Source: Salinispira pacifica
Lineage (GTDB): Bacteria > Spirochaetota > Spirochaetia > DSM-27196 > Salinispiraceae
Length of the DNA stretch: 64,000 bases
Direction: 5' to 3'
Assembly (NCBI RefSeq): GCF_000507245.1
Contig: NC_023035.1
Coordinates: 3,639,570 to 3,703,569, forward strand
Shown: positions 33,630-41,452 of the stretch, piece after piece
Position numbering within the stretch: the stretch's first letter is position 1
How the letters are laid out: the number at the start of each line of letters is the position of its first letter
The notes under the pieces: generated by a model
The model's database searches: none
Told to the model about the DNA's origin: nothing
What the model saw: only the letters and a program-made list of their open reading frames with translations
Program-made: the position numbers and the translations under genes

Positions 33630-35429
33630 TCAGGACCTCCCGGTAAGGCTGTCTTCGCCGATTGAGCCGTACATCATCTGGGATTCATATACAGAGCGGT
33701 AGAGGGGACTCTTTTCCAGCAGCCGGTCATGGGGTTCCATATGGTGGAGCTTGCCGTCATGCAGAAGAATGATACGGTCCGCAAGACGCAGAGTTGAGAT
33801 TCTCTGGGCGATGATCAGGGTTGTTCGCCCCTTCATCAGCTGCTGAAGCTCCTGTTGAATTTCCCGTTCTGTTTTACTGTCCAGACTGGAAGTACAGTCA
33901 TCCAGTATCAGAAGCTGAGGGTCTTTCAGAAGTGCCCGGGCGATTGCGATCCGCTGACGCTGCCCCCCGGACAGCCCCACCCCGAATTCACCGATCTGAC
34001 TGTTGTATCCCTCAGGAAGGCTCTCTATGAAATCATGAATCCGGGCCGCACGGGCCGCATCCTGAATCTCCTGAATGCTTGCCTCGGGTTTCCCGTATGC
34101 AATATTTTCCTGGATGCTGGTGCTGAAAATGAAACTTTCCTGGAGCACCATACCAATCCGTGAACGGAGGAACTCAAGCTCCCACTCCGGAAGAGGCGTT
34201 CCGTCCAGGAGAATGCTCCCCTCCATCGGTTCATAAAACCTGGGGATAAGGCTGATGAGGGAGCTTTTCCCCGAACCGGTGAGACCGAATACGGCCACCC
34301 TCTCGCCGGGTTTTATGCAGAAATTCAGGCCATCCAGTATTGTTTCCGACTCCGGGTAGCTGAAAGAAACATTTTGAAACTCCAGCCGGCCCTGAATTTC
34401 AGATCTGTGATGCCCGGTATTGGCCTTCCGCTGGTCGGGTTTCGCCAGAATTTCATGAATTCTCCTGGACGCTCCCGAGGCAAGGCTCATCAGACTGGTG
34501 TTGAACGCAAGAATAAATACCGGAAAGCCCATAATAGACAAATAGGTAATAAAGCCCAGCAACGTTCCCAGAGTCATATTGCCCTGTCCCTGGATGATCT
34601 GGTATCCGCCGTAAAAGAGAATGACCAGCGAGCCGATGGTATTGGTGAGAATAAGCAGGGGATTCATTTTGGCCTGAAGATCGGAAACTTCCATTCCCGC
34701 ATCCCGAAGTTGGGAATTCTCACCGTCAAACTGTACAATCTGGCGGGACTCAGCCGCAAAGGCCTTGATAATTCGAATACCCCGGAGATTTTCCTGAACG
34801 AAACTGCTGAGGGTTCCGGTACGGTGATGCTTTCGTCCGACTGCAGCACCCATTTTTTTACTGAAATATATCACCATAAAGAACACCAAAGGAATAAACA
34901 GATACACCATCAGGGCAAGCCGCCAGTTCTGCACCAGCATCAACACCAGTACCGTAGAAGAGATCAGCACAATACGCAGCCGGTGTTCTATTCCATAAGC
35001 AAAAAAGTTCCTGATCATCTGCACATCATTGCTCACCCGGGACATGAGATCCCCGGTTCTGGCGGTATCATAAAAAGGTGCCTGAAGATGCTGAAGCTTT
35101 TCAAACAGCTCATTCCGAATATCGTGTACAACCGTTTCACCCACATACCAGTACGACCGGATCATTACATGGGCGGTAAAGCCCCGGAGCACGGCAACGG
35201 CAAGTATGAGCCCGCCAAACACAAAAAGGCTCTCAAGAGCACCCTGATTCTGGATCTCCGGATAGACGGTATCCGTGACGTATTTAATAAGCCCGGGCAG
35301 AGCATATGCGAACACATCCACCAGGATCATGCTGAAAACGGCCAGTCCCAGAGCAGATTTGTACCTGGCTACAATGTGCCGGAATGGGGAAATAATTCCG
35401 TTGATTCCTCTATAGGATGACGAGTTCAT
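33630..35429 (-). CDS. ABC exporter half-transporter, degenerate-site subunit
   Basis: A 599-residue fused membrane and ATPase protein. Walker A is GLTGSGKSS, the signature is a good LSGGQRQR, but Walker B ends LILDDCTSS: Asp replaces the catalytic Glu. Together with the poor signature in the partner this gives one catalytic and one degenerate ATP site. Start at ATG 35429 with GGAG five bases upstream; a GTG at 35435 is less likely. First gene of a two-gene operon. Confidence 0.92.
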   Translation of the reverse strand: MNSSSYRGINGIISPFRHIVARYKSALGLAVFSMILVDVFAYALPGLIKYVTDTVYPEIQNQGALESLFVFGGLILAVAVLRGFTAHVMIRSYWYVGETVVHDIRNELFEKLQHLQAPFYDTARTGDLMSRVSNDVQMIRNFFAYGIEHRLRIVLISSTVLVLMLVQNWRLALMVYLFIPLVFFMVIYFSKKMGAAVGRKHHRTGTLSSFVQENLRGIRIIKAFAAESRQIVQFDGENSQLRDAGMEVSDLQAKMNPLLILTNTIGSLVILFYGGYQIIQGQGNMTLGTLLGFITYLSIMGFPVFILAFNTSLMSLASGASRRIHEILAKPDQRKANTGHHRSEIQGRLEFQNVSFSYPESETILDGLNFCIKPGERVAVFGLTGSGKSSLISLIPRFYEPMEGSILLDGTPLPEWELEFLRSRIGMVLQESFIFSTSIQENIAYGKPEASIQEIQDAARAARIHDFIESLPEGYNSQIGEFGVGLSGGQRQRIAIARALLKDPQLLILDDCTSSLDSKTEREIQQELQQLMKGRTTLIIAQRISTLRLADRIILLHDGKLHHMEPHDRLLEKSPLYRSVYESQMMYGSIGEDSLTGRS

Positions 35430-35559
35430 CCGCACTCCTGTCTATTAATATTTTCGAGATGTAAATTATACTTCACGGGCGGCAAGTAATGCTGCAAGAG
35501 AGGAAAGAATAGCAGAGGACAGCATGAATTGTCTATTCAAACAAACTAAAAGATGAACA

Positions 35560-35598
35560 AAATGCCCTCAGCAAATCCGTAGATTTTTGAGGGCATTT
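35560..35598 (-). terminator. hairpin terminator after the antiporter gene
   Basis: An 11-bp perfect stem (AAATGCCCTCA at 35560-35570 with 35588-35598) encloses a second 5-bp stem with a CGTA loop. On the minus strand it ends in TTT. It separates the antiporter operon from the ABC exporter operon. Confidence 0.75.
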
Positions 35599-35658
35599 CA
35601 ATTGCCATTTTACAGGGATATGATTCACCCGCTGCTTTGTATTCATGCTCGCATATGA

Positions 35659-36912
35659 CTATGCGGTTTTTCGGATCTCACCCGCCTTGGTCAGTGCAAA
35701 TTTCGCCAGCACCGGACCGATTATTTCAAAGAAAATGGAAGTTGCTGAAACGGTGGTAATAATAATATCCCCGATTTCCGCACCGTGAGCCCCGAATTCT
35801 GCGAGCTCCTTTTTCACAATCAAAGCCAGACCTATGGCAACCCCGGCCTGACTCAGGATGCCCAGCCCCAGGTATTTTCTGATACTCACAGGCAGTCTGC
35901 CCGCCCATGCGCCGAAGGAAGCTCCGCTTATCAGACCTGTTGCTCTGCCGGCTATGTACACCAGCCCGATGAGTCCGAGTTCCGGAAGGGCGGAAATATG
36001 GAGATTAGATCCAGCCAGAACAAAGAACAGGATAAACAGCAGCGGCATAATCTGTGTCAGCTCTTCATGAATTTTCTCCACGAAATTCTGGGGCTGGGTA
36101 TTCACAATCACAATTCCCAGCACCATGTTAGTCAGGATAACCGACATGTGGAACATGATGCTCAAACCGGCCGAGAGAAATACCATGGCGAAAAGCAGGA
36201 GAAATAGATCCCGTCCGGTTTTTAAAAACCTCCCCAGGAAGATGAAGATAACTGCATTAAGACTGCCTACCAGCAGACTCAGTCCCACCTCCATGAGAGG
36301 CCCTGACATGAGGGAGACAAAAGAACCTGTTTCCATTCCCATCTCCGCCGACAGGATCGATTTTGCAAATGCGGCTGCGAACCCGAAAACAATAATGCCG
36401 AGCCCGTCATCGAACCCCACAACGGCAAATAACGCCTTTGTAAGCGGCCCTTTGGTCCGGTATTCCTGGATTATGGCAACCGTTCCCGCAGGAGCACTGG
36501 CGGGAGCAATTGCCCCGAACAGGATGGAGAGGGCCAGATCCCTGGTGAGCAGATACATCAGCACTGAAACCAGAATAAAAGCCATAAACGATTCTGTGAA
36601 AATTGTCAGAACAATTCCTCCGCCCTGCTTTTTCAGACTGGCGAAACTCAGCTCCAGACCTATGCTCACCGCCACAAAACTCAGGGCGATCTCGGTAATA
36701 AATCCTATTGATTCCTGGAATTCTCCGGAGAGAACGCCCAGGAGCGAAGGCCCCAGCAAAACTCCCAGTACCATGAAGCCGATTATGGATGGGAGGTGTA
36801 TCAGCTTGGCGCCTTTACCGAAATAAATTCCGAGGAGAACAATGACGCCGATAATAATCAGCGGATCAAGATGAAGACCGTGTATGAATGATTGAATATT
36901 TTGAATTATCAT
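35659..36912 (-). CDS. CPA2-type cation/proton antiporter
   Basis: A 417-residue membrane protein with about 12-13 helices and the Na_H_Exchanger fold (IIGFMVLGVLLGPSLLG near the N-terminus; VVGFDDGLGIIVFGFA with the paired Asp of the ion site near residue 165). It lacks the RCK/TrkA-N domain of KefB/KefC. It would exchange Na+ or K+ for protons at the cytoplasmic membrane. It is the last gene of an operon starting with two PTS EIIA proteins, 9 bp after the second, suggesting that their phosphorylation controls transport. Confidence 0.9.
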   Translation of the reverse strand: MIIQNIQSFIHGLHLDPLIIIGVIVLLGIYFGKGAKLIHLPSIIGFMVLGVLLGPSLLGVLSGEFQESIGFITEIALSFVAVSIGLELSFASLKKQGGGIVLTIFTESFMAFILVSVLMYLLTRDLALSILFGAIAPASAPAGTVAIIQEYRTKGPLTKALFAVVGFDDGLGIIVFGFAAAFAKSILSAEMGMETGSFVSLMSGPLMEVGLSLLVGSLNAVIFIFLGRFLKTGRDLFLLLFAMVFLSAGLSIMFHMSVILTNMVLGIVIVNTQPQNFVEKIHEELTQIMPLLFILFFVLAGSNLHISALPELGLIGLVYIAGRATGLISGASFGAWAGRLPVSIRKYLGLGILSQAGVAIGLALIVKKELAEFGAHGAEIGDIIITTVSATSIFFEIIGPVLAKFALTKAGEIRKTA

Positions 36913-36921
36913 AAAGGCTTC

Positions 36922-37749
36922 CTAGAAATCTATTGCGCCGTCACAGTAAATAACATCCTGTACGCTTACCAGAATACCTTCACCGTCTTCCGGGCGGATC
37001 ATGTTGATCTGCCGAATGACATGATTCATGTACCGTTTATCCATCACCGCGACAATAAGCCGACTGAACCCCCGGCTGTCATCGTTCCAGAATGAAGAGA
37101 AGAGGGGAAGGCGATGCAGATAACTGGTTGCTCTGTCGCCCTCAAGGACGCTCACCGAACCTTCTACTTCACCGGACAATATTTCCAGCACATCCTGAAA
37201 AAGGTCTTCAAGCTGAACATGAATGGTAAACTGGCACATATTCACCGATTCCCGGGAAGAGAAATCCGGGACTGATTTAGCCCCCTTCTGCTTGAGATCG
37301 CCGGCTTCTTCAAGGATTCCCACGATTTCATCCGGAGTCCCCGCAGAAACAAGCCGCCGGTTAAGTCCCTGATCCTTGGCAAGCTGACTGATTGAAGAAA
37401 GAATTTTTATGTGCCGGTTTCGCTGCCGGGATGGACCTACGATGAAAAACACCAGCTTACTGGGTTTACCGTCCAGGGCCTCAAACTCGATGCCCTCAGG
37501 TATGACAATAAGACCTACGGCGAAGTCCTCAACCCCTTCAAAACTGCAGTGGGGTATGGCAATCCCTTTTTCCAGGCCGGTGGAAACAAGTTTTTCCCGC
37601 TCCTTCAGAGACGTGAGGATCGTTTCTTCATCTACTGAATCCAGCTGAGGAGCTCCCGCTGCCAATTTCGCGATTTCCGAGAGCAGTTCTTTCTTATTTT
37701 TTGCTTCGCTGCCGATTTGTATTAAGGTTTTGTTTAATCCCTCAATCAT
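36922..37749 (-). CDS. PTS EIIA (nitrogen/fructose type) with C-terminal PII-like domain
   Basis: A 275-residue protein. Residues about 5-150 are an EIIA type-2 domain with the phospho-His in KGIAIPHCSF (His67). After a linker, residues about 180-275 form a separate alpha/beta domain (CQFTIHVQLEDLFQDVLEIL, RLIVAVMDKRYMNHVIRQI) that looks like a PII/ferredoxin-like fold, commonly a regulatory module. No EIIB or EIIC is nearby, so a regulatory role is likely. The start overlaps the HTH-EIIA gene by 4 nt. Confidence 0.88.
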   Translation of the reverse strand: MIEGLNKTLIQIGSEAKNKKELLSEIAKLAAGAPQLDSVDEETILTSLKEREKLVSTGLEKGIAIPHCSFEGVEDFAVGLIVIPEGIEFEALDGKPSKLVFFIVGPSRQRNRHIKILSSISQLAKDQGLNRRLVSAGTPDEIVGILEEAGDLKQKGAKSVPDFSSRESVNMCQFTIHVQLEDLFQDVLEILSGEVEGSVSVLEGDRATSYLHRLPLFSSFWNDDSRGFSRLIVAVMDKRYMNHVIRQINMIRPEDGEGILVSVQDVIYCDGAIDF

Positions 37750-38450
37750 GTATCAATCTCCTTATGATATAACCTGGGTTCATATTCCACGAAGAAACGC
37801 AGAATATCCTGGGGTTGCTCGGCTCTCCGCAGCTGCTCCCGGGCATCATCACGCCGGAGCATGGCCGCCAGCCTGGACATTATTCTGATATGAACTGTTT
37901 CGCTGTCTGACAGAAGCAGGAAAAAGAAATGCGTTTTTGTACCGTCCAGGGATGCAAAATCGATACCTTCCGGTGAACGGCCGAAAACAATGGCCGGCTC
38001 CTGAATATCCGTCTCCCCGGGCCGGCGGATGTGGGGGATGGCTATTCCCCTGGCTATTCCCGTTGAAAGCATCTGCTCCCGCTGCACCAGCTTACTGAAC
38101 AGGGTATCGCTGCTTTTCACCAGTTCTCTGGCCTGTGCAAGATCTGCAAGTTCCCTCAGTACACCATCCCGGTCCCTGGATCGCATGTTCATGATTATTG
38201 ACCCGGGATCGATGAGCCGGGAGAGTGAGACATAATCCATCTCCCGCTCTATGAGACGGGAAAGATCATTTTGAGGAACCACATTCATTCGGGCGGTAAT
38301 CCAGTCATCTATGATGCTTGGGGAAAAGCGCCATTGGTTGGCTATTTTGGCAGAGGGGATTTCACCGTTTTTAACCATTTTCAGAACGGTTTTCTCTGAG
38401 AGCTGGAGATACCGGGATACCTCTGTAAGTGTCATCATCCTGTTATGCAT
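37746..38450 (-). CDS. excisionase-type HTH fused to PTS EIIA domain
   Basis: A 234-residue protein: residues 5-55 are a MerR/excisionase-like DNA-binding helix-turn-helix (LTEVSRYLQLSEKTVLKMVKNGEIP, WRFSPSIIDDW), residues about 80-225 an EIIA type-2 domain with phospho-His in RGIAIPHIRRPG (His140). It probably senses phosphoryl flux from EI/HPr and binds DNA, perhaps its own upstream region. A GGAGGAG lies about 14 nt before the ATG at 38450, longer than ideal. First gene of the antiporter operon. Confidence 0.9.
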   Translation of the reverse strand: MHNRMMTLTEVSRYLQLSEKTVLKMVKNGEIPSAKIANQWRFSPSIIDDWITARMNVVPQNDLSRLIEREMDYVSLSRLIDPGSIIMNMRSRDRDGVLRELADLAQARELVKSSDTLFSKLVQREQMLSTGIARGIAIPHIRRPGETDIQEPAIVFGRSPEGIDFASLDGTKTHFFFLLLSDSETVHIRIMSRLAAMLRRDDAREQLRRAEQPQDILRFFVEYEPRLYHKEIDT

Positions 38451-38525
38451 GGAAAGCTATTAATCTCCTCCGTTCTTCCTTAAAGAAACTTCTGTCGTGG
38501 TTGCTTTCTATCGTTTCATTACCGC

Positions 38526-38570
38526 TATATTCTATTATATTCCTTTATATCTCTTTATATTCTTTTATAT
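38526..38570. repeat. helically phased TATAT array, five copies at 10-bp spacing
   Basis: TATAT occurs at 38526, 38536, 38546, 38556 and 38566, exactly every ten bases, within units close to TCTTTTATAT. It lies between the divergent HTH-EIIA and YkgJ genes and could give intrinsic curvature or a row of operator half-sites. Confidence 0.85.
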
Positions 38571-38610
38571 TTTCCCAATGGCCTCATGTCAAGTTTCAGA
38601 GCGGCAGTTT

Positions 38611-38637
38611 TTCACAAATAGACGGATATGGTATAAA
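38611..38637 (+). promoter_or_regulatory. candidate leaderless promoter of the YkgJ-family gene
   Basis: TTCACA (38611-38616), 15 nt, TATAAA (38632-38637). The ATG at 38645 follows after seven bases; no Shine-Dalgarno is present. The spacer is short. Confidence 0.3.
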
Positions 38638-38644
38638 TCATGCT

Positions 38645-39139
38645 ATGAAACCGGACGATGTATTGAAAAATCTCCCCTCCAAAGCCGGAGCCAGAGACAA
38701 GGAATTCAGAAAAACCCTCAAACAGCTTCAGAAAATGCGCTCGGGGGAAGCGGAAATACTGATCAGCAGCAGTGATAACCGGGTTTTTCAAAGCATTGAC
38801 TGTCTGGAATGCGGTAACTGCTGCAGAACTTTGGGCCCCAGGCTGATACAGCGGGATATACAACGGCTGGCAAAAACCTGTAATCTCAGCCAGGCCGCAT
38901 TTATCAATACATATTTAACGAAAGACGAAGACGGCGATTGGGTGTTTCAGAATATGCCCTGTCCGTTTCTCGGAGAGGATAATTTCTGCTCGGTGTATTC
39001 CCAGAGGCCCAGGGCATGTGCCGACTACCCTCATACACATGGACGCCAAATCCGTTCCAAGCTGGGGGAGCTGAGAAAAAACGCCGCCGTCTGCCCCGGG
39101 GTGTACCTCATCATGGATGAGCTCACAGAACAGTTGTAA
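38645..39139 (+). CDS. YkgJ-family cysteine cluster protein
   Basis: A 164-residue protein with the zinc/iron-chelating cluster pattern: CLECGNCCRTLGPRL (four Cys) and downstream CPFLGEDNFCSVYSQRPRACADYP. Such proteins bind a metal and are otherwise uncharacterised. The open frame extends to 38429 through an A/T-rich stretch encoding an implausible hydrophobic leader, so I start at ATG 38645. It is followed 12 bp later by a kinase-like gene. Confidence 0.85.
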   Translation: MKPDDVLKNLPSKAGARDKEFRKTLKQLQKMRSGEAEILISSSDNRVFQSIDCLECGNCCRTLGPRLIQRDIQRLAKTCNLSQAAFINTYLTKDEDGDWVFQNMPCPFLGEDNFCSVYSQRPRACADYPHTHGRQIRSKLGELRKNAAVCPGVYLIMDELTEQL

Positions 39140-39151
39140 GGAAGTAAGCAC

Positions 39152-39808
39152 ATGAATAACCGCCATTTTACTTTTCAGAATCACGGTGATCTGCTTCAGT
39201 ATGATAATAGAGATTGGCAGCGAACACAGGAACTCTGGCGGGGAAAAAGCGCAGAGTCCTCACTGTATTCAGACGGACAGAGACACATAGTGATAAAACG
39301 CTTTGTCTCCAGGGAGGAAAATTACATTTCCCTGAAAGACGCCCTCTCCCTGGAACTCGGCAGCTACGAAAAACTGCGAAAATTCGAGGTCCCCGTACCT
39401 GAACTGCTGAGCTGGACCCAATCCCCTCCAATTCTCATGAAAGAGTTCGTACCCGGACCTACTGTTATGGAGCTGTTGGCAAGGGGACATCTGGACGCCC
39501 CGCTGATTGAAATGGCCCGGAATATTGCCCAAACCGTAGAATCCAAAGGCTGGAACATCGATTATTTTCCTGCCAATTTTGTGTATCAGAAGGAACTGAA
39601 CCGTTTGGTATACATTGACTATGAGATTCAGCCCTTCACTCCGGAATGGAGTTTTGAAAACTGGGGGTCATGGTACTGGTTCAATCATCCGGGCTTTCAA
39701 TCCTTTCTGAAAAGCGGAGACGGCAATGATATCAATCAGAAAAACAGCTTTCACCCCCTCAAGACAGAAGACATAATACGGCGAAGAATGCAGTTTTTCG
39801 CTTCATGA
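39152..39808 (+). CDS. protein-kinase-fold protein, divergent
   Basis: A 218-residue protein that reads as a small kinase/lipopolysaccharide-kinase-like fold: HIVIKRFVS supplies a lysine, ELGSYEKLRKFEVPVPEL a possible pairing Glu helix, MKEFVPGPTV a hinge, NIDYFPANFVY a catalytic-loop equivalent lacking the HxD residues in standard form, and LVYIDYEIQPF at the metal-binding DFG position. It may phosphorylate a sugar or lipid, or be inactive. AAGGAAG precedes the ATG. Middle of the 38645-42930 operon. Confidence 0.6.
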   Translation: MNNRHFTFQNHGDLLQYDNRDWQRTQELWRGKSAESSLYSDGQRHIVIKRFVSREENYISLKDALSLELGSYEKLRKFEVPVPELLSWTQSPPILMKEFVPGPTVMELLARGHLDAPLIEMARNIAQTVESKGWNIDYFPANFVYQKELNRLVYIDYEIQPFTPEWSFENWGSWYWFNHPGFQSFLKSGDGNDINQKNSFHPLKTEDIIRRRMQFFAS

Positions 39809-39886
39809 GACGGCAGGAAAAATCGCTGCATTAGTTTCCAGGTTGATAATGCAAAAATCTGCTTTTCACGTTACCATCTTCCGGTT

Positions 39887-41452
39887 ATGAGAAGTAAAAA
39901 AATCTTTTTCGGCACCAATCACTCTAAACGTGTACAACTCACCCGTGCCCTGATCACATCCCTGGTCGCAGGGGCTGGGGATTACGGGGTACTGTTTATA
40001 TCAATGGAATTTCTCGGTCTCCCGCTGATCGCAGCTGGAAGCATGGGAATGGTTCTCGGTCTGAGCATCAGCTATTTCAGCAGTAAAATCTGGATATTTC
40101 CTCCGGTACCGGATGAGTATTTCAAGCTGGAGATATCCCTGTTTATCTCCATAGCCATAGCAGGAATGGGTATTCATACGTTGATCCTCATGGGCGGAAA
40201 CCGCTGGCCCGAACTTCATTATGTGGTAATCAAGTCCATTGCCGTGGGATCCATGTTTTTATGGAACTTCAGCATGCGGAGACTCGCCAACAGTTTGATC
40301 AGAGCACATTACCGCTCCCGCCGGAAAACCCGGGGAAAACACCAGCCCCCCAAGGGCAGGAAGCCGTTTGCCGTGGATTATCCGCGTTACCGCTTCCGGA
40401 GAAAATTCAGCAGGCTGCTTCTCCGGACATTGCTCCCTCTGGTTTTCCGACTGGATATCAGCGGTGACGGGAACACAGATCTTCAGGGACCATTGATTGT
40501 TGCAGGCAACCACAGCGGTTTCATTGAGGTGCTGCTTATGATTGCCTACGGACCGAAGCAGCTGGAATTGATGGGTGCGGGAGATGTACCCATGGAACCG
40601 AAATTCAGAGTGTTCACCCGTTTATACAGTTTCATACCGGTAAACCGTGGAAATGTGGACCGCGCGGCCATGGAAAAGGCTCTGGCGGTCCTGAAGCAGG
40701 ACGGATTTCTGGGAATCTTCCCGGAAGGCGGCATCTGGCAGTCTCACAAAAGCAAAGCACAGAAAGGGGTATCCTGGATCGCAATGAACTCCGGTGCACC
40801 GGTGCTTCCGGTGAGCTTCGGCGGTCTGCAGAACATATCCGAAGCCCTGAGACATTTCCGCAGACCGGCGCTGAGCATCACCTTTGGTAATGTCATCCCC
40901 GCTCCCCCTGCAGCCCATCCCCGGGGTCGGCGCTTCAGCATGCAGGAACATGCCGAAACAATCATGACCAAAATCATAGAAGGAATACCGCTCCAGCACC
41001 GGGAGGCGCTGGCAGCACCGGAACAGGAGCGCTGGCGGCTCCAAATTTTCAGAGAGGGCTCGGAAGAGGATCTCAGCGACGCAATACCTCACAGAGAAGC
41101 CCTTGCACGGCTGCTTTTCACACCGGTTCTGCTGAAAACCTTCGCTGTGAATCTGAAACGGAATGTGACCCCTTTGATGAATCTAAAAGACTCTCACAGG
41201 GGGCATGATCTCTCCCGGGCTGCAAGTGAGATTCTTGACTATCTCAGGGAGAACCCTCATTTCTTTCACTACCGTTTCGGCAATAGTACGGCTCTGTCAA
41301 TCCGCCGGGCATTGGAACAGCTGCGGGAACTGGGCAGGGTGGAGGAACACCGCCTGCTGCGGATCCGGGGTGAATACAGCTGCCTGCGCCCCGCACAACA
41401 TCCGGACCGGAACACTGCACAGGAAAAGCATGAATATGTGGAGTATCTATGA
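39887..41452 (+). CDS. GtrA-like membrane domain fused to PlsC-type acyltransferase
   Basis: A 521-residue protein. Residues about 15-140 form four membrane helices of the GtrA type (GDYGVLFISMEFLGLPL, SYFSSKIWIF), a family linked to moving lipid-linked sugars. Residues about 170-380 are an acyltransferase: AGNHSGFIEVLL, PVNRGNVDR and IFPEGGIWQS match motifs I-III, but the catalytic NHx4D reads NHSGFIE, with Glu in place of Asp. The last about 130 residues are unrecognised and include a winged-helix-like stretch. Its stop overlaps the next start by 4 nt. Confidence 0.82.
   Translation: MRSKKIFFGTNHSKRVQLTRALITSLVAGAGDYGVLFISMEFLGLPLIAAGSMGMVLGLSISYFSSKIWIFPPVPDEYFKLEISLFISIAIAGMGIHTLILMGGNRWPELHYVVIKSIAVGSMFLWNFSMRRLANSLIRAHYRSRRKTRGKHQPPKGRKPFAVDYPRYRFRRKFSRLLLRTLLPLVFRLDISGDGNTDLQGPLIVAGNHSGFIEVLLMIAYGPKQLELMGAGDVPMEPKFRVFTRLYSFIPVNRGNVDRAAMEKALAVLKQDGFLGIFPEGGIWQSHKSKAQKGVSWIAMNSGAPVLPVSFGGLQNISEALRHFRRPALSITFGNVIPAPPAAHPRGRRFSMQEHAETIMTKIIEGIPLQHREALAAPEQERWRLQIFREGSEEDLSDAIPHREALARLLFTPVLLKTFAVNLKRNVTPLMNLKDSHRGHDLSRAASEILDYLRENPHFFHYRFGNSTALSIRRALEQLRELGRVEEHRLLRIRGEYSCLRPAQHPDRNTAQEKHEYVEYL

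Noticed and set aside
34374-35420. 348-codon plus-strand frame inside the ABC exporter gene
   Set aside because: Antisense to a gene with Walker and signature motifs; rich in His, Gln and Lys as expected for a shadow.
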